Shown here: positions 47,928-59,149 of the stretch, piece by piece
How the letters are laid out: each line of letters opens with the position of its first letter
Position numbering within the stretch: the stretch's first letter is position 1
NCBI GenBank assembly: GCA_023653785.1
Contig: JAMKCH010084979.1
Location: 79,079 to 143,078 of the forward strand
Reading direction: 5' to 3'
Length of the DNA stretch: 64,000 nt
From: Ophioderma brevispina
Lineage: Eukaryota > Echinodermata > Ophiuroidea > Amphilepidida > Ophiodermatidae
Position numbers and translations under genes: made by a program
The notes under the pieces: generated by a model
Seen by the model: the letters and a program-made list of their open reading frames with translations, nothing else
The model's database searches: none
What the model was told of the DNA's origin: nothing

Positions 47928-50886
47928 ATAAAGGTCAACAATTGAGAGATTACAAGAATCCACGTTCTTTTATCATATGTAGTAGTGATTTCATATAGAT
48001 TAGATACATTTTCCTTACTTTGATTTGATACAGATATGTCTTAAAAGTGAAAACAAAAGGTGATTTGGATTTGCTTACATTTCGATATAAAACAAGAACT
48101 TTCAATTTATCAATAAATATTTCAGTTCACTTTTATATTCTCGGATGGGGATATATTTCATGGAAAGCTTTGTATCAGGCCCAAAAAACCATGGATTTTA
48201 TTTTTAATTTTGAACTTTGAACTTTTATAATATCAATAGCACAATTTGCTGGAATCAATGGATGATGTGTACACATGGCACATGTTTGTGTTCATATGAA
48301 AAGTAACTGATTCATATTCATAACAGAAGATATCTGGATGCACATAAGTAATCATGGTCTACCATCCTAAGTTTGTTAAGTTCATGGGTAGTTGCCTGCA
48401 TTTGTGGTACAGTGGATGTATGAACCGTACAGGGACAGACATACAGACATACATAGATTATAACAGACATTACTCTGTTGTAATACACTACCAGCCACAT
48501 TGGGAGGTCAAAAGAAGGACCCAGAAACAAAATTTATTGGAATGTGCATGCTGTTGTTACTATGTACAAAGCTGTGGAATCACAAGGCATCCGTACAAAC
48601 TGGTTTTAGACACTTTTCACATTATAAAGGTTCACCGTTTACAAAAGCTGTACAATAGATACAGAAGTACAAGAAGACACACCCCCAAAAAATGCCTTGC
48701 CCCCTTCCCCCCTCCCCCCTTAAGCCCCCCCAAAAAAAAATATATATATGATGCTGTGTGGTTGATGCACTGCAGATAATTAATCAGTCTGGTGTAGTTA
48801 TTTTTGATTGAGTTGATTAATGCATTTATTTCAGTTATAAGTTATAGTTTATTAATTAACCTTATAGTTTAAACCATCACCATCACATTAATTATTCAAA
48901 TTTTAAACCTTAATATAAATTCAGAATAAACTCATAGGTTGTGCATACAAGAGCTAATTTTACCTGAAAAAAATAGTACTAGATTAATCGAAATAGAAGT
49001 TTGTTGTAAATAGAAAATACGGGCCAAATATAAATCAACAGTTAAATAAGGCAAAATGTAATTAAGCTATGTCAGTAAGACTGAGCTGTGGTAAACACCA
49101 ATAACACATCTCAAAAAACTTTCCTATTCATGCTCCTATATGACTTCTGTTGCAGAAAAAAAATAATGCATGACAGTGATTTCTTCCTAAACCTGATATA
49201 AATATCTTGAGCTTAAAGGTGCCCCCACTCATTACAACATATATTTTTCTTGTTTAGTAGGAAGGACCATTACCTATATATTTATTCCAAAATTTCATTG
49301 AATCCGAAATAACATTTTAATGTGAGCAGTAATTTTGTGTGATAACAATAGCCCATAGAATACTGTAAAAATATTTTCCAGTTAATCAAATGGAAAAAGA
49401 TGTCAATCAAAATATTTTGCCGAGAGATTGAGAACAAATACCAAGGTTTCGTAACATCAATTACCAAAACAGAGGTTCGATGGTATGAAAGGTGGAGTCG
49501 AGGCTGATTATTCATTTCATAATGACTAGTTATTTGCAACCAATATTTTAATTTGGAAAATGTTACATTGGCTTTTGCCATCTAAACGCTTTAATTTTGT
49601 TACTGAATTAATACAATTAACAATGCGTGAAGGTGCATTCAGATTTTCTTGGAGAATGTTTGTACTGGAGTTTCATGGGTATCCTGATACTCCTGCTGAA
49701 CATAGCCTCACACGGACACTCAACACTCAACAAAAGCTAGTGTGGGCAAGGGAGACACAGCTTTTTGGGCACTGTCTTTGTCTTAAAGATGGTGCTGAAT
49801 TGACCAATTCGCCCATATATTAATCCTGTGCTCTCCAAATGGTCGACAATTAAAACCAGAGGGTGTTTGAACCAATCCATAATCATATTAATTTTTGTTC
49901 TTCACAAATAAGTGCATTGCAATGTCCTAGACTTACTGGTGCTAAACCACATGTGATACTTAGGGATAAAAAAAAAAGTGCTCAAAAGTGTAGAACCACA
50001 AGACAATTCATGCTCATGCTAGACTAACCGCTTAGTGGTCTAAAATGAGCATAAAGAGTCATGGTTGTATGGTGTTTAATAATAGAGTTTGTGGATCATA
50101 TGACCCAACTGAAGAGAAATTTCCAAAACTGGTGCATTGTGGGATTGACTCATCCACCCCTCCAATTACAACATGTACGGAAATTCCCCTTGATTATAAT
50201 CAAATTTGTGGTAGTTTGCGCCAATTTTTGCAGCGCTCCACCAATATTTTTTCAGCAAAGCACATACTCCAGCTATGCCCTGACAATTGAAGAGTGGTCC
50301 CTTTTGAAGGATTAAAATGTGGGATTTTTTCCCACCCTTATTCAGATAATTGTCTACATGTAGTGTTATATACTTAACTTCTTAAATCTTTTCCAACTTG
50401 TATACTAGATATTAAATTTCCAGGCATAATTAAAATTGTTATCCAGTACATAAAGCAAATATACTGAAACCACTTAACATTTGAACCTGTCCTAGCAATC
50501 AAGTAAAATGCCCAAATTTTATTAGATACTCATATATGTCCTAGGATTCTTAACCATTAACTTTACTTAAAAAAAATAGACTCAAACCGTACAGAGTTAA
50601 AAAAAATGTACAGACCCATGTCTGTTTTATCCAATCCTTCCATTAATCTTCTTCATTAATAAAATACCGTTTGATGCAAGATTGGTCTGATCAAATATTG
50701 AAGGAAATTAAAGGTTTTTTTTTTTTACTAAGCTTTAATCACCTAATATTTTGAATTACCTTCACAAAAAGTATTTGTGATACTTTGTATCAAAATTGAA
50801 AAAACGGTCTGAATGTCCTTCATGTTAACGCATAATTGTGCTTGGCCAGTGAAAAAGGTTTATTCAAAAACACATTCTGTTTTAAT
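47928..50886. other. Unrecognised non-coding DNA
   Basis: No gene recognised. A C-rich tract (about 48,678-48,735) and a short A/TA tract follow the ORF at 48,354-48,779. An 87-codon ORF at 49,560-49,823 has no recognisable domain. A short inverted pair (TGCTCATGCTAGAC / GTCTAAAATGAGCA) lies at 50,010-50,055. Confidence 0.4.
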
Positions 50887-51056
50887 AAATCATGATAACT
50901 GAGAGGCCTGATTTCCTTTTCCAATTTTTACGTGAACATATGCATTTTTCTTCTTGAGAAGTGAAATGCCCCAAAATCTCAATACACCCTCTAAAAGAAT
51001 TGGACTGTGTCCTCCCAGAGACCGCCAGGTCACACCCTGGTCGTCCATTGCTCCTT
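50887..51056. repeat. DIRS terminal inverted repeat (element 3' end)
   Basis: Reverse complement of 57,544-57,712 with small differences. Outer part AAATCATGATAACTGAG...CTGATTTCC...; inner part ATGCATTTTTCTTCTTGAGA, GTGAAATGCCCCAAAATC and TCCCAGAGACC. Confidence 0.8.
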
Positions 51057-51195
51057 CCTTAGCTCCGTTTTGTCCCACGCCCCACGGACGCACAACTATT
51101 AGGTGTTTTTTTGTTGGGCAGTGACGGAGTGGGAAGTCAACATCGGAAAGGAAGTCAGGCCTCAGTTATATGAATTTATAAAACAATGTGTTTTT

Positions 51196-51262
51196 TGACT
51201 AATCATTCCGCTGAACTGATTACCTTAGCACCAATGTTGACTGAACATATGCATTAACCTAA
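51196..51262. repeat. DIRS internal complementary region (ICR)
   Basis: CTGATTACCTTAGCACCAAT, GTTGACTGAACATATGCATT is a third copy of the outer terminal sequence. It matches the reverse complement of 57,655-57,715 (CTGATTTCTTACACCAATGG, TGACTGAAATTATGCATT) and the left end. In DIRS elements the ICR lies just inside the 3' repeat and is thought to template completion of the ends through a circular intermediate. Confidence 0.7.
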
Positions 51263-51469
51263 CGTTAATGAATTTTTTTCAATCCAACACCCACTAGCTC
51301 CTACTAGTCGGAGGTGGAACTTAATAGTTTTTCCGAGCGCGAGTTCAAACGGATGCAGCCAAAGGCTGGGACGGAGACACAAAACATAAAGAACATATAT
51401 GGACAGCAAGGATGCACATCATAAAATTGAAACACATGATGCTCACCTAACCGGCCTGACTACTCCGGC

Positions 51470-52560
51470 CTAGTGCTCATGGTCCGGCAACTTTAGGTAT
51501 TTGAATGTTTTGGAGATTCGTGTTGTTTCTGCAGAAGAGCCCTCGCAACGCCTTCTTGTGGCGTTTCTACATTTCTGTAGTACACCGACGAAAACGTTGT
51601 GGGAGCCTTCCACGACACTGCTTGGCAAATTTCTGCAATTGAGATTCCGCGGTGGTCGGCCCAAGAGCGTGATTTTAATTACGACAGAAATGAGCCCGGC
51701 CCTTGAGGGACCCGCCACCGCACCGGAATCAGTTATAACCGCGTGAAATCCATCTTGGCTATCCTCGTCTTTGACGCGTGACCATGGGGGGCAGCATGTG
51801 TGAGAAACAACCCTCATTTCGCGCCTCGGAGAGAAGCGGTTTGGCGCTTAGTACTCCAGCCCGAACGGACACCACAGGTGATCCTCCCGCACCGACGATC
51901 TGTTGGCGATCCGGGGTAGGAATGATGGTCGATTATCTAAAGGCAAATTTCTCGTTTTTTGTCCAAAATTCTGGCCTGAGAAACAACTTCCCCTGTCCCG
52001 GGAGAACTCTGATGCTGAATTGAGATGTTTTTTAATCTCAGAGCATCGTCTCCCGAGGCAGTGCGACCAGGAAGGCCGTTTGAGAGTGACATGCTTAAGC
52101 TAAGCCTCATTCATGGTTCAACGGAGGCTTAGTTAGTAGTCCCAAGACGGTATTAAGGTTCCCAAGGAGGGAACCACCTTCCTGGTCCGGGGGTCGCGTG
52201 TTGTACTCCCCTCCAGAAGAGCGGTTGTCCCATCATCGTTGATGGTAGAACCCGCCACAACCCTCTGTGGATAGCAAGGATGCGCCTTATAATTTCTAAC
52301 GGTACTGGTCCTCAAGCCGGCTATCGAAGCGTTCGGTGAGACGGCCGCATCTCGGCTACAGTAGCTCGATTCGGAGAGACTTCTCGTCGCTCACCCAGCC
52401 GTAAGTAGGTCCAAGACCTTACTGTAAGCGTCATCGTGGATCTCCTTCTTCCGGCGAATGAGCGGAGCAGCCCTCTGCGAAAAGCTGCTATCTCGGCATC
52501 GTTGCCTGATAAGGCCCCGCAGTCAACGCTAGATGCTCTAACTATCGTCGACTGGCGCGC
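51470..52560 (-). pseudogene. DIRS tyrosine recombinase (YR) region, frameshifted
   Basis: Spread over several minus frames. The N-terminal core-binding part begins near 52,530 (LTAW-like start). At 52,309-52,250 comes TSTVRNYKA, the sTi-x-NY motif before the catalytic domain. At about 51,990-52,130 is an LxLRPP-like stretch. Near 51,685 a degenerate AHFCR stands where HxxR is expected. At 51,645-51,565, SIAEICQAVSWKAPTTF is followed by SSVYYRNV, which holds the candidate nucleophilic tyrosine (51,577-51,582). The enzyme would insert the circular cDNA by site-specific recombination, replacing a DDE integrase. The frame changes mean no intact protein as assembled. Confidence 0.75.
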
Positions 52561-52699
52561 CCCCGGCCGAAGTGATATTAGATCGGACGGTTTGTGAAGT
52601 CGTCGTGGCGGAGCCACAAACGATTCACCATTGGCCGAAACCAAAGGTGTTTCGGCCAGAAGGGAGCAATGAGGATAACCCGACATTCCTCCCGCCCGA

Positions 52700-54405
52700 T
52701 TTCCCGACACTACACGGTGGAGATCGGAATCGGCGGGGATGCGTAGGCCGTGTACCCCGGCCAGTCGTCGCCAGAGCGTCGACTGCGAACGCTCCGGGGC
52801 GTGGAATATCCTGGGAGCAATACAGAGGACTGTGACTCCGCCGAGGAAGCAAACAGGTCGATCTGCAGAGTTTCGATTCTCTCGAAGATCGCCCGATCTA
52901 CTTGCCGGTTCAGTATCCATTCCGAGCCCGTCATCCTGCCGCGAGACAAATCGTCGGCGAGGAAGTTGACGGCGCCCGGAATGTGGACCGCGGACAAGGT
53001 GATGGCCTGTCCCTACACCACGTTAGGATACGCAGGCTCGAGACACATTGTCCGGAGCCGAGTCCGCCCTGCTTGTTTATATAGGCCACCACTGTGGAAT
53101 TGTCCGTCTGGACCAGGACACGGGTGTTGGGCACCATCGTCTCGAAGTGAGCAAGATCCTTCTCGACTGCCCACAAATCGAGACATGGGCGCGTGCCTCG
53201 TCTGGAACCACGTCCCCGAGACACCCAGATCTAGGGTAAATCCCCCCCCAACCCCACTTCGACGCTTCCGTCTGATACTGTTTTTCGACTGGACGCGCGG
53301 GGAAAGAAATTCCCCGGTCAGGTTGGGGCGAGATGACCACCATGTCAGTTTTCCCTGATCCCTGCGTGATGAGCTTGACGGGAGTCTTGGTGCCGGATCG
53401 TCCTGTAATGCCGCCCGAGGTGCATTTAAGCAACCTCATTTGTAGGCTCCAGTACGGGCACAGATCGACAAGACCTGCCAGCAGGTCCGAGGAGGCCGAT
53501 CCATCTCGAGCTGGGGCCGATGAGTTTGGCCATAAGTTGCGGTTCGAATGACAACCTCACCGGCTCGGCGCGTTCCCTGCAATGCCGGAAGCAATTTGCA
53601 GGTCACCCCAGATACCTCCGGTCCTGGGAGGGGGTCAGGCTGGCCTTTCTCGAAATTGACTATAAGCCCAGCCCTCTGCACACCTGATTGTTTCGACGGA
53701 TCCATCTCGTACGTCGCCAAAGGCGACGGACGTAGATTAGCCAGTCCGTCCAGGTACATGCAGAGTTGACCCCCTGCCGCCTAAGGACGGCTCCCACTTC
53801 CCGGGTCACATATGTGAAAACCCTGGGGGAGGTGGAAAGCCCGAAGGGGAGACACGTTCCACCGTACGACTGGCCCTGGAATTTTAACCTGAGCCAGCGA
53901 CGGTCAGATTTGTGAACTGGGACGTGCAGGTAGGCTTCTTTTCAAGGTCCAGAGAAGATGCCCAGCTCCCCTTCACGGGACCGCGAGAAGCCGACGCGAG
54001 GGTTTTCCATCCTGACCTTTTGGGCTTGATAAACTTGTTCAGCGGCTTCAGGTTCAAGATGGGATCCAGCCTCCTGTCTTCTTGGGAGTCAAGAAAAGTC
54101 GACGCGAACCCGTTTGAAGGGGGGGTCGAAGGGGGGGGTCGACTGGGGAGACAGCGCCCTTCGCCAGTAGTGCCGAGACCTCCGCGAGAAGAACTCGGTC
54201 CTTCGTCGCCCCGGAAGCGGGGTAGTTCTCTGCCGGAAGTCGGAGGGGGTACCTGCTTTAAATTCGATTTTGGGTACCCCCGTTCCACCACGCTCAGTAC
54301 CCAAGGTGCGGGAGAAAGGGCTGGCCATTCCCGCACGAAAAGAGATAAGCGGCCGACCACCGGAGGTGGAGGGACTCCCTCCCACAGGAGAGACTCCGCG
54401 GCCAC
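52700..54405 (-). pseudogene. DIRS reverse transcriptase-RNase H region, frameshifted
   Basis: From 54,354: GRLSLFVREWP, then a GFASTF...SQEDRRLDPILNLKPLN block matching the DIRS RT 'gF.S..F...kk..g.RpIldLkpLN' region, then SLDL near 53,950. The YLDD box near 53,743-53,757 is interrupted by one extra G. RNase H follows: EASKWGWGG (about 53,250), VLVQTDNSTVVAYINKQGG (53,119-53,060) with its DxN, and VHIPGAVNFLADDLSRG (52,988-52,938), the 'hipG..N..AD.LSR' end. A downstream LFASSAESQ...YSTPRSVRS segment is the usual DIRS region after RNase H. Acts on element RNA in reverse transcription; frame breaks preclude an intact product as assembled. Confidence 0.85.
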
Positions 54406-54412
54406 CGTGCCC

Positions 54413-56130
54413 TCAGGACTTAGACCCCTTCCCTTCCCAGGCGCGGTCTTGCTTTTGGGAGGGGGACGGTCTTCGTCTGCCCCGGGCTTCTGAGCAGCGG
54501 CGGGTGCAGCGGCTTTGCTTGGGTTGCTGAGGCGTTGCCGGCTTCGCCTGCTTGCCGCGGCCCAGAAGAGGAAGAGCGAGAACGCTTAGACTTCTTCTTC
54601 TTTGCCGCAGATCTCGCGGAGGAGATCGTCGCCTGGGCCTCCTTGAGCGTCTGCTCCGACTCCACACGCTTCGCAGACGCAAGCGGGATCCCCAAAATGT
54701 CCGCCGAAGAGAACTTTCCCGGGTCTCCGGCTTGGTCTTCGGACCTAAAGCGATTTCGGAGCTCAGGGCACGGAATCGAGTAGCAGGCGTTCTCGCGCCG
54801 TAGGAAGCTCAGGCGACGGCCAAAAGCCTTGAAACCTCTGTCTGCCTAGTCACCAGCGAAGCCGACCGTACAGGCATCAGAGGCCTCCCGGAGAAGCATC
54901 TCCATCCTCGCCCAACGAGGATCCTCAGGTCGGGCGAGTACCATTGCGAGAACCCCCAGTCGCGTACCAGTAACACTTCCAGGTCCAGCTGCGCACCTGA
55001 TGCCCCAGAAGGGATAGTAGCCTTGGGGCTGCCTTACCCTACGGTATCGTGGCCGCCAAGTCGGGGTCCATAGCTGAGTCCGCAAGAATGAGTCGAAATC
55101 CTTTCTTGAAGCCGCAGGACTTGGTGAAAGCTTTTCACCGAAAATCCCGCGTTCTTCTGCGCACTTCAACCGGACCTCTTCGAGCAACCCACATCTGAGG
55201 GAAGGGTCCGCTTGTCCACTTTGGTGAGGAACGAAGAAGCCGAGATTCAGCCTGCCCACTTCCGCACCTCTCCGCGGGCGCAAGGCAAGCCGAGCTTGTC
55301 AGTTCAGCCGTGCGGAGCACGGCAGGAGTGCAACCTCGGGGAGAGAACCCACCTCCTCCTGCTCCGGAGCGACTGATTGCCGAGACGGGTCAGGATGCTC
55401 ATCACGACTGGTGAGATGCCTCGGCCGGATCCTCCACTCACTGGCGCTGTCTTCCGAAATGTCGGAGTCTTCGTCGGTACGAGTTCCTAGAGGACGGCCA
55501 CAAGCGGAGCGATCCATGATTAGGGGAGGGGTCAGGTGAGCCACCTGGGCTGCAACACCAAGACCTACCGCGGGGACTGAGCCCACTGGCGCTGACTGGC
55601 CATCCTGTGCTGTAAGCCCGGCTGGACCCAGCCTGACCCCGGCGGGGGTACTGGCCGAGAAGGCGTGGGGAATACTCCCCAAGTCCCGTACTCTAGCCGG
55701 TGGGTAGTGGACGGGTACACCTCCCTGCCCAGGCCCGGTTACCAGGACTGACCACCGCATTATGCCACCCACCCATGAGGGTAGTCAATATGCTGCAGTA
55801 GCTGGCTATACCATCGCTCGAAAGCGGCGTAGTCGCCACCCCGACAGCACAAGGTACCATGGCTTGAGCAGTCCGACAGGTGGAAGGCGCGGTGTTGCAT
55901 ACCCGGTGGGGCCCCGCAAGCAGGAGCCCCTGTTGAAAAACCATACCAACTGATCCACCCAGCAGTCCAGCCCCGAGCCTGGGGGTAGGCAACGGACGGG
56001 GGCGCAGCGTAACCTTTGAAGGTCGCCTGCGGCGGGTACGAAGCCCCCACGGAGCAATCCAGGTGGGCTGCCCTGCAGGACGCCGGCCGGCTTGTTGCAC
56101 CTGTCACCACGGAAAGGTGTCCGCATTAGA
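54413..56130 (-). pseudogene. DIRS gag-like ORF region, frameshifted
   Basis: Upstream of RT in the element's direction, in several overlapping minus frames. Recognisable features are an acidic TRTDEDSDISEDSASEW stretch near 55,484, an FFVPHQ block near 55,235, and a Lys/Arg/Ser-rich KKKKSKRSRSSSSG near 54,600 just before RT. No CCHC knuckle is obvious. DIRS gag proteins are poorly conserved, so the assignment rests on position and composition. The exact start is not determinable. Confidence 0.5.
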
Positions 56131-57543
56131 GGCCAAAGCTGACGGGGTCAGCTAGGGCGTCAACGGGGGCCACCCTGCTAGCACCCACACCACACCAGGC
56201 CCGTTGGGGCCCGGCCCGTAATGGCTGTAACCAGCTGGTGTGGCAATCGCAGGCGAGCAGGCTGTCATTGCGAGGCGTGGTGTCGTGGATGACCCCTGCG
56301 GTAGCCCATGAAGGACACGTAGCTGGTAACCCTCTGGTCTACCGCACAGTACCGCGTGGTGACAGCTACCGTATTCGCGGTCGAAGCGCCCGAAGACACC
56401 GGGACAACAACTACATTAGGTATCGACACTAGCGGCGATGGATCGTACCGGGCCGCCCCGACAACCCCCCCGTCCCGGGGCGTCACAATCACCACTCACC
56501 ACCACCGGAATGTTCACCAACGCCGCAACCCCTTGGGATTGGCAGGTTGAACCGCGCTAGCCTGCACCGGTAAAGCCCGAAGCTAAACCAGCGCCCAGCG
56601 CCGGTATCCTGCGTGCTGACGGGCGAACTCCCATGGGAGACGCCCGAGAAACACGATGCGAAGCAGCCGAAGCTCCCCCACCTTCGGGAGCTTCCAGAGC
56701 AGCCGGAGCTGCGCGAGAGATCCCTCGGACCGAGCCCTATTAACACCCCCCCCCCCCCTTTCCTAAGCGAAACGGAAGGAACCCGTGCTCAATAGTTTGC
56801 CCGTGAGCTTCGGCTAATCCAATGCAGAAAGACAAGCAACATGTCTGTTGCGGAGCATTGCCGATGATAACGCAAAGAGGATTGGGGACAAAAAAAAAAA
56901 GAAGAAGGATGAAGGTGGGACAACGTGTCGCATTTACGACGACGACATATGGGTGACGCTAGCCAGATGGATTACCGCCGTGTCCAGAAACAGATAAGAA
57001 AAATTAAAGCGTGCCGTGGAGGACTCCCCGGCTCCCGACACGTAAACTAAGGGACTAAGAACCGTCTCGGTACTGAGTCACAAACGGTTAAAGAATTTTC
57101 TAAGTCAGTTTCAACATATTTGATTAAATACACAACAGCAATATATAAATAAATGCACACACGCCAAAAGGACTGTTTTATTGATAGTAGAAACCACAAA
57201 TAAACAGAACAGGTCTCACACAACAGCAATGCATCCAAGCAGAAACACATGCGCAATGGCGGCCTTGGTTTTACCTTTTTTCCCCGCACAAAAAAGATCA
57301 CATGACCGCATGGCGGTAAAAAAGGATCACACAAGAAGCTCTCCGACGGTTTAGAAATCCACTTTAATTATGCCGTCCAAGAGTGCTTATTCCTAGGATA
57401 CTAATCCTTATATATCCCCATGTAGTTGGTATTATTAGGAGTATTCCGCAAGAGAAGACAGCTATATATCTAATAAAACTCAAGTTTGGCTAGTATTAAA
57501 TAGAGCCGCGATCGGACAATGTCCTTTAGCTAGCTGGCCAAAA
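56131..57543 (-). other. DIRS 5' region
   Basis: GC-rich to about 57,050, then AT-rich up to the terminal repeat. Possible N-terminal gag or 5' leader; minus frames at 56,265-56,746 are Ser/Gly/Arg-rich with no domain. A poly-C run (56,747-56,758) and a poly-A run (56,890-56,900) could cause local length errors. Confidence 0.4.
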
Positions 57544-57712
57544 CGACTGAGGAGGAGCCATGGCCGACAATTGTGAACACTGGTCTCTGGGAGGGACGGT
57601 CCATTGCTTTTTAGGGTGTTATTGTATTTTGGGCATTTCACTTCTCAAGAAGAAAATGCATAATTTCAGTCACCATTGGTGTAAGAAATCAGCTCAGTGT
57701 AATGATTTAGAC
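57544..57712. repeat. DIRS terminal inverted repeat (element 5' end)
   Basis: Inverted partner of 50,887-51,056. TGGTCTCTGGGAGGGAC, GGGCATTTCACTTCTCAAGA, AGAAAATGCAT, then the outer CACCATTGGTGTAAGAAATC and AGCTCAGTGTAATGATTT. Confidence 0.8.
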
Positions 57713-58981
57713 ACTTACACAAGTATGTTATTGTATAAACAGCAATCATACTCAAAGTACAAGCCTATCTGTCCTTCTGTTGCTATTTTGTCCCTCTTTA
57801 CTGCCTTTTGGCAAGGGAAGGACGAGTTTTATTAGTTTTTTAATTAATAAGCATATTACCAATTGACTTGAGTTGTAGAAATATTGTAGGCTTAGCCGTA
57901 CTTGGTTTGTAATTGCTTTCCCACTGCCAATTTTTACCAATATATTACTAATACTACTCTTGTTTATGTATTAGTAACAGAATGACATTTCCGAAGGTAA
58001 ATAACAATCACCGAAGTGTAACAATGATTCTCTAAAGGAAAAGTGTTTTGGACATCCTTTATACAACTTACATGTACTCACAAATGAAATAAGTTATGCA
58101 GTACTATTCACCCAGGGTGGCAGTTACTTTTTTAACAATTTTACCATATTGGAGGAAAAATATGTATTTAAATATATAGCCCATTTTACATGCAAAGAGG
58201 TAAATGGTAGTTCAAACTTTAATACACAAAAACTTCCAGCTTACATTTGAGACCAAATATGTGGTTCTGATGTTATTTCAAATTTTCACTGCCATGTAAC
58301 TTTTGCATAAATTGTACAAATCCACATTCATTTTCTCATTTTAAACCCTATAGTCAGAATTAACAAAATCCTGGACAAAAGTTGTTTGCTACAAATACTT
58401 TTTTCCAGCTTTTATAGTTTCACTGAATTAAATGTAATGTGTCCCGAGTATCCATAGTGCTTAAAAATAGTTTGTTGCTGCTGAGGTGAAGTCCTACATA
58501 AGATGATTCTTTCAATCGATCATCTGTTCAATGTGAAGAGCTTTATTACCACATGTCATTGGGCAGGATTGCATGCCTGGCATCAAACCACCTCCTGAAA
58601 ACAAAAATGATTTTCAAACCTTCGGTCTTCTGTAAATGCGCTAAAAGTTTTCCTTGTTATAGAAGAATATGGTTCCGCCTGCTTCTCTACTTGTGTAGTT
58701 ATTACAGCATTTGTGAAGGATATTGGAAAGCGATTTAGGTCCACAGAAGAACACGCCTATATGCCGACTGTTGATTCAAACATACACACATACATAAACA
58801 TTAGCATGAATATTGTTTTATTGTTGATATGACAATTTCCCCTGAAAAACAGGGGTACAGTAAATTTTGTCCCAGATAACACTGCAATTAATGATTTAAT
58901 AAATAACCTGAATTAATTAAAGAAAACTCAACAACACTTTATATCAATGTTTACAGAAACACACTGAGTTAATAAATATCA

Positions 58982-58983
<2 letters not shown>
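57713..58983. other. Unrecognised AT-rich non-coding DNA
   Basis: Nothing recognised. Confidence 0.4.

Positions 58984-59035
<52 letters not shown>
58984..59035 (+). repeat. Pure GT microsatellite
   Basis: About 25 uninterrupted TG units; the CVCV-type ORF over it is spurious. Confidence 0.95.
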
Positions 59036-59038
<3 letters not shown>

Positions 59039-59149
59039 TATGACTTACTTTCTGAAGACTTAACAAAAGAATTTTTTCAAAGGTCCTCGGAAGTATCTAA
59101 CAAGGTCCTTGGAAATATAACAATGGGCTTTATTCTGTGTTTGGCTTTA

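Larger units (their letters stand above)
50887..57712 (-). mobile_element. DIRS-type (tyrosine recombinase) retrotransposon, near full length
   Basis: A GC-rich block of about 6.8 kb in an AT-rich background, coding on the minus strand in the order gag-like, RT, RNase H, tyrosine recombinase. It has the hallmark non-coding parts of DIRS elements. Inverted terminal repeats lie at about 50,887-51,056 and 57,544-57,712, sharing for example GGCATTTCACTTCTCAAGAA read on the plus strand at the right. An internal complementary region lies at about 51,196-51,262. No integrase, protease or LTRs are seen, which is normal for this order. Every coding region is broken by several frame changes and some stops. 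These may be decay or assembly indels. Confidence 0.88.

Noticed and set aside
48354..48779. 141-codon plus-strand ORF
   Set aside because: Ends in poly-C/poly-A translation (PPPPLSPPKKK), overlaps an antisense ORF, and has no recognisable domain or splice support.
52739..54803. Long plus-strand ORFs in the 52.7-54.8 kb GC-rich block
   Set aside because: They are antisense shadows of the DIRS RT/gag region; only the minus strand shows RT and RNase H motifs.
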